From Hyphomicrobiales bacterium (GTDB taxonomy: Bacteria; Pseudomonadota; Alphaproteobacteria; Rhizobiales; Rhizobiaceae): DNA of 64,000 nucleotides. The DNA lies in contig UCMW01000014.1 in the NCBI GenBank assembly GCA_900473745.1, forward strand, positions 118,507 to 182,506, read 5' to 3'. How positions within the stretch are numbered: the first letter of the stretch is position 1; each line of letters starts with the position of its first letter. A program made the translations under genes and the position numbers. The notes under the pieces are model-generated. The model ran no database searches and was not told the DNA's origin. It worked only from the letters and a program-made list of their open reading frames with translations. Shown piece after piece: positions 53,545 through 61,900 of this stretch.

Positions 53545-54201
53545 ATGCTTGTACGTGTCGCGTTTGTAGACGATCATCCGATATTGTTGGAGGGACTCGT
53601 CAGTCTATACAAGACCAAAGCCGACCTCGACGTGGTGGCAATGGGTCACACGACCGTTGATGCTTTGAATATTCTTGAAAACCATCATCCCGATGTCATT
53701 GTCATGGATCTGAGCATGCCCGGAGATTCCTTCGCGGCGATCGATCTGATCCTGGCTTCCTATCCCGACACAAAAGTTATCGTATTCACCGCCTCCAGTG
53801 CCATTCAGCCGGCTGTCGAGCTCATCGAGGCGGGTATCAGTGGCTACGTGTTGAAGGGTGCATCGTCATCGGATCTGCACCACGCCATCATCAGCGCCTA
53901 TGGTGGAGAGACGTACATCACGCCCGGCTTCGCGACGAAGGTTATCGTATCGATGAAGACCGCGGAGCTTCGGCGCAAGACACAGCAGCCCGAGCGTCTG
54001 CACCATCGAGAGGAGCAGATCGTGAGCGGCTTGCTCAAGGGCCTCACCAACCGGGAAATCGGCCTCAGCCTCAACATCAGCGAAAAGACCGTCAAGCACT
54101 ACATGACGTCATTGATGAGCAAGCTCAGCGTCCGAAACCGGGTCGAGCTCGTTATCGCTGTCAAGAACCGCACATCTCCACGGGATCGTGTCGCGAGCTG
54201 A
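53545..54201 (+). CDS. NarL/LuxR-type response regulator
   Basis: This 218-residue regulator has a receiver domain (VAFVDDHPILLEGLV with the acidic pair, phosphoacceptor Asp in DVIVMDLSMPG, and Lys in GYVLKGASS) and a C-terminal LuxR helix-turn-helix (GLLKGLTNREIGLSLNIS, then EKTVKHYMTSLMSKL). The ATG at 53545 with GGGAGGTAGGGG upstream gives the standard length; the longer open frame is not needed. It ends five bases from the convergent NarX-like kinase gene, its probable partner. Confidence 0.88.
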   Translation: MLVRVAFVDDHPILLEGLVSLYKTKADLDVVAMGHTTVDALNILENHHPDVIVMDLSMPGDSFAAIDLILASYPDTKVIVFTASSAIQPAVELIEAGISGYVLKGASSSDLHHAIISAYGGETYITPGFATKVIVSMKTAELRRKTQQPERLHHREEQIVSGLLKGLTNREIGLSLNISEKTVKHYMTSLMSKLSVRNRVELVIAVKNRTSPRDRVAS

Positions 54202-54206
54202 AGCTC

Positions 54207-55610
54207 TCAGTAGTCATTGCCAAGTGGCAAGCTCGCAATGGCAAATGAGCCGTTTCTGCGCGGGAAATAGCGCATGCGACCGCCGAAACTGCGTATCCTC
54301 CGCTTCTGGCTCACCTTGCCAAGGCGGGCCCTCTGCACCTCACGCTTCGACGAAAGGACCGGACGTTGGCCAATATCGACCACGGCCACGAATAGCCGTC
54401 CGCGCTTGAAACTGCAGCGTACCATGTGGGTGTTGCTGTGGGCGTGACGATAGCTGTTCATCAGGCCCTCGAGGACAAAGCGATAGAGGCAGATCGACAG
54501 ATCAGGAATGCGCAGATCCATTCCCACACTTCCGATCAGAGCCGTATCTCGTCCGGTGATCTCAAGGTAGCGCTTGGTCGCCAACTGGAGAGCTTCATCG
54601 ACGGTTGTGTGTTCGAGTTCCGGCAGCACCAGGCCCGCGGACAGATTGCGCACTTCATCGAGAATGCTGCCCACCAGATCGAGGATCTTGGTCAAGGCGT
54701 CCCGGGTGGCGGGAGAGACATCCGGCCGCGGGGTCACCAGATCGCTCAAACGCAATTTCACCAGCGTGAGCAACTGAACAGAGCCATCATGCAGGTCTGC
54801 ACCAATCTGATCCAGGATGCGTTCGTTCAGCTTGCCAGCTTCGATGCGCGCATTGTCGGCGAGGAGACGAAGTCGATTGTTCTCGACCGAGAGCTCGATC
54901 GCGTTGCGGAGGCTTTCTCTCAGCGTTCGTCGCTGCTGTTCGATCAGCCGTGCCCCCCGGCGAACGACGAGATAGAGCAGTGACAACATAGATACCGAGA
55001 GAACAAAAACGCCAGCCATAGAGGTTAGTCGGGTTTCGGCGATCTGGCGTTCGAGCACTTCGGACTCTTCGTATATTTCGCCCGCCAACAAGACGTCGCC
55101 CTCGGACGACCGCACGAGGGGGCCGTAAACCTCCAGGAGGGATTGGGATGCTTCTTCGTCACTATAGTCGTGCTTGGCGACGGTTGTCCGCGAGACCACC
55201 GTTTGTCCGGCGAGAGCCTGTTCGAGTTCATCAAACAGCGCAGGTGGCTCGGTGGCACCCGGCGGATAGATCTGTCGGCCATCGGCAGACCAGATCTTGA
55301 TGTTCATGATCCGCTGCCCGGGCGGGCCCTGGCCGATCAGGCTGGTTATCTTGTTCTGAAAAACATCATCGAAACGAAAGTCCCCCGTTTCCGACCGCTC
55401 GATGAGGGGGGCGACGAGGGCCTGCATTCTGACTGCCCCTGCTGAGCCAGCTGCATTCTGGGCCGCCTGTTCGACTTGGGCGGCGACAAAGAAGCTGACA
55501 CCGGTCATAAGGCCGAAAACGATCAGGGACGCGGCAATCAGGAACTGTACCGATATCGAAAGCGATCCGAGGTTGAGCCATAGGCGTTGGAAGACCGGCA
55601 AGGTCGCCAT
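54207..55610 (-). CDS. NarX-like sensor histidine kinase (HisKA_3 type)
   Basis: This inner-membrane kinase of about 467 residues has two membrane helices (SVQFLIAASLIVFGLMTGVSF and SMAGVFVLSVSMLSLLYLVV) around a periplasmic sensor domain of about 150 residues. The phosphoacceptor is in IGADLHDGSVQLL, as in NarX/DegS-type kinases. The ATPase domain has an N-box-like EGLMNSYRHAHS, but the glycine boxes are unusual (VVDIGQRP and RLGKVSQKRRI where GxG and GLG are normal). Start at 55610 is favoured by AAGGAAA upstream; 55643 is possible. It is convergent with its likely NarL-type partner and divergent from the giant peroxidase gene. Confidence 0.82.
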   Translation of the reverse strand: MATLPVFQRLWLNLGSLSISVQFLIAASLIVFGLMTGVSFFVAAQVEQAAQNAAGSAGAVRMQALVAPLIERSETGDFRFDDVFQNKITSLIGQGPPGQRIMNIKIWSADGRQIYPPGATEPPALFDELEQALAGQTVVSRTTVAKHDYSDEEASQSLLEVYGPLVRSSEGDVLLAGEIYEESEVLERQIAETRLTSMAGVFVLSVSMLSLLYLVVRRGARLIEQQRRTLRESLRNAIELSVENNRLRLLADNARIEAGKLNERILDQIGADLHDGSVQLLTLVKLRLSDLVTPRPDVSPATRDALTKILDLVGSILDEVRNLSAGLVLPELEHTTVDEALQLATKRYLEITGRDTALIGSVGMDLRIPDLSICLYRFVLEGLMNSYRHAHSNTHMVRCSFKRGRLFVAVVDIGQRPVLSSKREVQRARLGKVSQKRRIRSFGGRMRYFPRRNGSFAIASLPLGNDY

Positions 55611-55959
55611 TTCGTTTGTGTTTTCCTTCGGCTTGGTGTGCATCACACAAAGCCGAGTCCTGCCCAGTACATCAGCATCGAACTTCCCTCCCCGTATCAT
55701 TCGCATGTCCGCAGTATTGTTCTGCGGTTTCAGCGTTCCCTCTTGAATATGAATTCATGCACGCTTGAGATCTTGTTGTCGACTGCGTCCAACTGAACTT
55801 CAGACCATAGTCTGAACTAAAATTGGACTTTGATCCTACACTATGCGGGACCAAGTTCCCTTCCGGTTTTTCCCCCATGTGCAACTCTGTTCTCCTGACA
55901 AAACCCTGACAGCAAGTCACAGGGAAGAACATCGGAGGCGGGGGCACCCCGGTAAAGTT
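55611..55959. other. divergent intergenic region upstream of the giant peroxidase gene
   Basis: This gap of about 350 bases holds the promoters of the kinase and of the peroxidase gene. A GGAGGCGGGGG stretch at 55934-55944 is the likely, somewhat distant, ribosome-binding region for the ATG at 55960. No gene or clear repeat is seen. Confidence 0.45.
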
Positions 55960-58900
55960 ATGGTCCAGATCAATCAGCACGATCTCGAATTCATTCTTCG
56001 CCAGATCAAGATCGCGGAAGCGAACTCGGTTGCGCATTCAGGCGCTAACGCCAGGGAGCTCACCAACATCTGGATCGACGAGTTGGGTAATGTGGTCGCC
56101 GAAGGCACGCCGGGTGCTGCTCTGGCTATCAGCGCCGAGCACGTCCCCTACGGTCTGCGTACCGTCGATGGCAGCTTCAACAATTTGGGCGAAGGCCGCG
56201 AGAACTGGGGGGCGGCGGATCAGCCGTTCGAGCGCCTGCTGGAACAGGGCTGGCGCGTCGAGACGGACGATTCGATCTCGCTGGTGACGGGCTTCGGGCA
56301 GAACGGTCCGACCTTTGCCACGCTGACCAACAGCACCTATTCTCCAACGGGCGCCGTGGTGGATGCGGATCCGCGCCTGATCTCCAATCTGGTCGTCGAC
56401 CAGACTCTCGCCAATCCTGCGGCAATCTACACAGCACTCGTCCAGTCCGGCTATTCCGGCGATGTGATGGCGGCTGTCACCGAGATCCGCGCTGAGTTCA
56501 CTGCAGCGCTGACGATCGCGAAAGCGAACAATGCTCTGCTTCCGGCGACCCAGCAAAAGACTGTTGCCGTGCTCGCGGCAGAGGTCACGGAAGGGCTCGC
56601 CTCTGATCGCCCGGCATCCGGGACAGATCCGGCCTATGTGGGCCTGGAAAGCCGATATGGCCTGACCTTCGACGGCCCGTCCGTGCTTCTCGAGAACGTG
56701 GCCCCGGATGAAGGTCTGTCCGCGCCCTATAATTCCTGGTTCACTTTGTTCGGCCAGTTCTTCGATCACGGGCTCGACCTGGTCGAGAAAGGCGGCAACG
56801 ACAAGATCTACATTCCTCTCTCGCCAGCGGATCCGCTCTACGTCCCAGGCAGCCACACGAACTACATGGTACTGACGCGGGCACCACAGGAGCCTGACAA
56901 CTTCACCACGCCGTTCGTCGATCAAAACCAGACATATTCGTCGGTCGCCTCAAAGCAGCTCTTCCTGCGCGAGTACAAGCTCGTAGACGGCAAGCCGATG
57001 GCCACCGGCCACCTTCTGGAAGGCGCTAAGGGCATTGCCACCTGGGCGGAAGTCAAGGCTCAGGCGCGCGACATTCTCGGGATCAACCTGACTGACGAAT
57101 ATGTCGGCTCGGTACCCATGTTCGTGATGGACGCCTATGGCGAATTTGTTCGCGGAACGAACGGCTTCCCACAACTCATCACGACCAACGGGACTGTGGA
57201 AGGGAATCGCGGAAATCCGATCAATCTCAGCAATGCTCTGCTTACTGGGCACGCCTTCCTCGACGACATTGCCCACAATGCCGTTCCCGGTCTGGTCGAT
57301 CATGATCGCAATCCGGCGACCGCACCCATCCTGAAGACGGCCGATACCGATACAGAGATCGGAAACGCAATTCCACTCAACAATGTCGGACAGGCGGTCA
57401 CGTATGACAACGAGCTCCTCAATGCCCATTTCGTCACCGGCGACGGTCGCGGCAACGAGAATATCGGCCTGACGGCTGTTCACCACATCTTCCATTCCGA
57501 GCACAACAGCACGGTGGAACAGGTCAAGGAGCGCGCCATCCAGTCCGCGCAGAATGGCGATTTCGCCTTCTTGAACGAATGGCTTGCGACCGATGTCCAG
57601 GCTCTGCCAGGGGGCACTCTTGCGGCCATCAAGAATGCGCTGAACTGGGATGGCGAACGCCTCTTCCAGGCAGCACGCTTCACCACGGAAATGCAGTACC
57701 AGCACCTGGTCTTCGAAGAATTCGCCCGCAAGATCCAGCCGGATATCGACGTTTTCGTCTTCAATCCGTCGATGGACATCAATCCGGCCATCTTCGCCGA
57801 ATTCGCCCATGTGGTCTATCGTTTCGGCCATTCGATGCTGAACGAAACAGTCGACAGCGTCAGCGCGACGGGCGCCAAGACCTCCATGGATCTTTTCGAC
57901 GCCTTCCTGAACCCCGTCGCCTATGCGGACGGAATCACTGCCGACCAGGGTGCCGGCGCCGTCATTCGTGGGATGACCGGCCAGGTTGGCAACGAAATCG
58001 ACGAATTCGTTACAGACGTCTTGCGCAATCACCTCGTCGGCATCCCGCTCGACCTTCCTGCGCTCAACATCGCCCGAGGCCGTGAAACCGGCATCCCGAG
58101 CCTGAACGCGGCGCGCGCCCAGTTCAAGGAAATCGCCAATGGCGATACGCAACTCGATCCCTACAAGAACTGGGTCGACTTCGGGATGAACCTGAAGAAC
58201 CCGGCCTCGATCGTCAATTTCATCGCGGCATACGGTACGCATTCAACGATCACCGCGGCGACGACGGCAGAGGCAAAGCGCGATGCGGCGATGAATCTCG
58301 TCTTTGGCGACAGTTCGCTCAACGAGGCCGATCGACAGGCGTTCCTGAACGGAACCGGCACCTATGCTGGCAGCCTCGGTGGCCTCAACGACGTCGACCT
58401 CTGGATCGGGGGCCTTGCCGAGAAGAAGATGGCTTTTGGCGGCATGCTGGGCTCGACCTTCTCCTTCGTCTTCGAACTGCAACTCGAAAACCTGCAGAAC
58501 GGCGACCGCTTCTACTACCTGTCCCGCACCCAGGGCCTCAACCTTCTCAACGAACTTGAAGCCAACTCGCTGGCCGAACTGGTCATGCGCAACACCGACA
58601 TCGGTGAGAGCGGTTACGCGGTTCCCGGCGATATCTTCTCAGTGCCGGACCACGTGCTTTACGTTGACATCACCGAGCAGACCAAGTGGGGTTACACCGA
58701 TCCCACCGGCGACGATCCCTTCCAGAACGCGCTGTCGCCCATGGTGCGGCGTGATGCCAGCTCCAATTTCCTCCAATTCAACAGCCTAGACCATGCCCTT
58801 ATCCAGGGCACCAATGCTGCCGATATCATTATCTCCGGCGGGGGCGACGACACGGTCTGGGGCCGCGGCGGCAATGACCGGATCGAAGCCGGCTACGGCG

Positions 58901-61900
58901 TCGACAAGGTCCATGGCGGTGAAGGTGACGATATCATCACGAACAACGGCACGGATATCGGCGAAACCGACTTCCTCATGGGTGAGGAAGGCAACGACGT
59001 CGTCCATGGCGGCTCGGGCCTCGCGCTCGTCTTCGGCAACCAGGGTTCGGACGTTTTGATCGCAGGTCCCGACGGCAAGGAAATGTTCGGAGGCGAAGGC
59101 AACGACTTCATGCTCGGCGGCGAGGGCAGCGATTTCCTTCTCGGCAATGAGGGCGACGATTGGATCGAGGCCGGAAATGGTTTCGACACGACCGCGGGCG
59201 ACAATTCCGAGCTCTTCTTCAATTCGACGATCATTGGCCACGATGTCATGTTCGCCGGCGAGAACGAGCACGACTTCGACTCCGAGTCGGGTGACGACAT
59301 CATGGTGCAGGGCGAAAGCGTCATGCGCAATGAAGGCATGTGGGGCTATGACTGGGCGGCCTACAAGGGCAGCACGAAGGCTGCGGATGCCGATCTGTTG
59401 CGGCCGATCTTCACGACGGAGCAGCAGGATATCCTACGCAACCGCTTCGATGCTGTCGAAGGCCTTTCGGGCTACAAGCAAAATGACGTCTTGAAGGGCG
59501 ATCATCGTGCGACGGCCTTCTCGTCGACACCGGACCCAGAAGCCGAACCCGGTGCGAATCTCGCCGGTGCCGAAAACACGATGGTCAATCATCACCTGAG
59601 CCAAGCAGGCATCGATCGCATCGCGGGCTTGCGTGAGTTGCTCGGCGATCTCGTTCAGGCGTCGAACACGATCGGAGCGGCCGCTCGCGAAGCCGAGATC
59701 GCCTTCGACGACGGCAATATCCTGCTCGGCGGTGGCGGTAGTGATCAGATCGAGGGACGTGGCGGTGATGACGTCATCGATGGGGATGCATGGCTGAACG
59801 TTCGTATCCGGATCACGACCCCTTCGGGAGTCTTCACGGCTGATAGCCTGGCAGGCCCGGTCCATCAGCAATCCCAACTGGTGAATGGCGAGATCCCCGC
59901 CAACACGCCTCCGGCGTTCGGCGGCAAAGCGCTGTCGGATCTGCTGCTCGAGCGGACGATCACGCCCGGTCAGATGGAGATCGTCCGTGAGATCGTGGAT
60001 GGCGGTCAGAGCGGGGATGTCGATGTCGCCGTCTATTCGGATATTCGGGAGAACTACTCGTTCGAACGCAACGCAGATGGTAGCGTCACGGTCACCCATA
60101 TCGCTGTAGATCCGGACGGTACTCTCGGGCTGGTTACGTCTGACGGATCGGACCGCCTAACGAACATTGAAGCCTTGCGCTTCGGAGACGGTTCGACCGT
60201 TTCACTTGGGGATCTGCTCAATCGCGCACCCGTGATCACATCGAACGGCGGTGGCGATACTGCGATCGTCTCTCGCCCCGAGAATTCCACAGTCGTTACC
60301 ACGGTCGCCGCAACTGAGCTGGATGAAAGTCAGGTGCTGACCTATTCGATCAGCGGTGGCGCCGATGCTGCGCGCTTCAGCATCGATCCAAGTACGGGTG
60401 TCCTGTCATTCCTCGCGACGCCGAACTTCGAGGCACCGACGGATGTGGGTGGCGACAACGTTTACAACGTGGTCGTCGAAGCATCAGACGGAATTGCTGT
60501 CGACACCCAGGCTCTCGCGGTCACAGTGACCAACGCGCAGGAGGGTCAGAGCGGCGCACCGGTCATCTCGGATCTGACACCGACTCGCCCGCAGCAACTG
60601 TCCGTCAACACGGCCGGTCTTGCAGACCCGGACGGTCTCGGTGCGTTCAGTTACCAGTGGCAGGTGTCGACGAACAACGGTGCCACGTGGGGCAATGTCG
60701 TCGCTGCGACGGCTCCCACCTTTACGCCCGTCGCAGGACAGGTTGGCAATCTGTTGCGTGTTCAGGTTACGTATACGGATGGCGCTGGAGCGCTCACTTC
60801 GATTACTTCCGCACCGACCGCTCCCGTTGGTGACACCATTGGCGGCAACGCGGCCGGAAATACGATCAACGGCACTGCCGGTGCCGACATCATCGCGGGC
60901 AATGGTGGCAATGACACGATCAATGCCGGCGCTGGCGATGACGTGATCAGCTGGACAGCGGACAATCCGTTCTCTGTGTTTGGCCTCCAGATTACCGTTA
61001 CCGATGATCGTGATCTCGTTAATGGTGGTGCCGGTACCAATGACACGTTCATCGTCAACGGCAACAATACCGCGGAGACCTATCGCATCTACGCTCGCGC
61101 CGACTGGCTCGCGCTTGGAGGGGGGCGTACTCTGAACGTCAACACCGAGATTGTTATCACCCGCAACGGTACAGCCAACGGCAACGTGATCGCCGAGCTC
61201 GACAATATCGAGGAAATCATCATCAACACCGGTCCGGGCAATGATCAGGTCATCCCAATCGGCAACTTCAATCCGACCAGCCTGAGCTTCAACACGATCA
61301 CGATTGAGGGTTCCGAAGGCAACGACACGGTCAACATTTCGGATCTTTCTTCCGCACACCGCATCCTGTTCCGTTCGGCCGGGGGGCAGGACACGATCAT
61401 TGGTACCCTGCGTGCCCAAGATGTCGTTGAAATCCCTGAAGGCGCGAATCCGGCAGATTATGCGCTAACTGAGAACGGCAACGGGACCAAGACGCTTTCA
61501 AACGGGACGCATTCGATCACCTTCTCGGGTGAGGTGCCGCAGCTTGCAAACCCGAGCGATCACGGGGTCGACAACCCCGGTCCAATCGCCGGCCCGGCAG
61601 GTCCCTTCGAATACACGGCCCGCGACATCCAGGGCATTACCAACCTGGTGAACGGCCTGCCCGCTTTTACTGACGATGACGACACACAAGGTGCCGTCGG
61701 CGTCCGCGATCTCTCCGGCGCTGGCAACAATATCGACAACCCGGCCTTCGGCGCCGCGGATGAACCCTTCATCCGCCTGACGGAAGCCCGCTACGGTGCC
61801 GGCGTCGAGACGGATGCCCTGGGCAACATCATCAACCGTGCGCTAAACCCGATCTTCGATGGGCTGGACCCGCGGGCCATCTCCAACGCGATCGGTGCGC

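Noticed and set aside
56950..61419. Several minus-strand open frames inside the giant peroxidase gene.
   Set aside because: They are shadows of the RTX and peroxidase coding sequence; the sense frame is continuous with conserved motifs.
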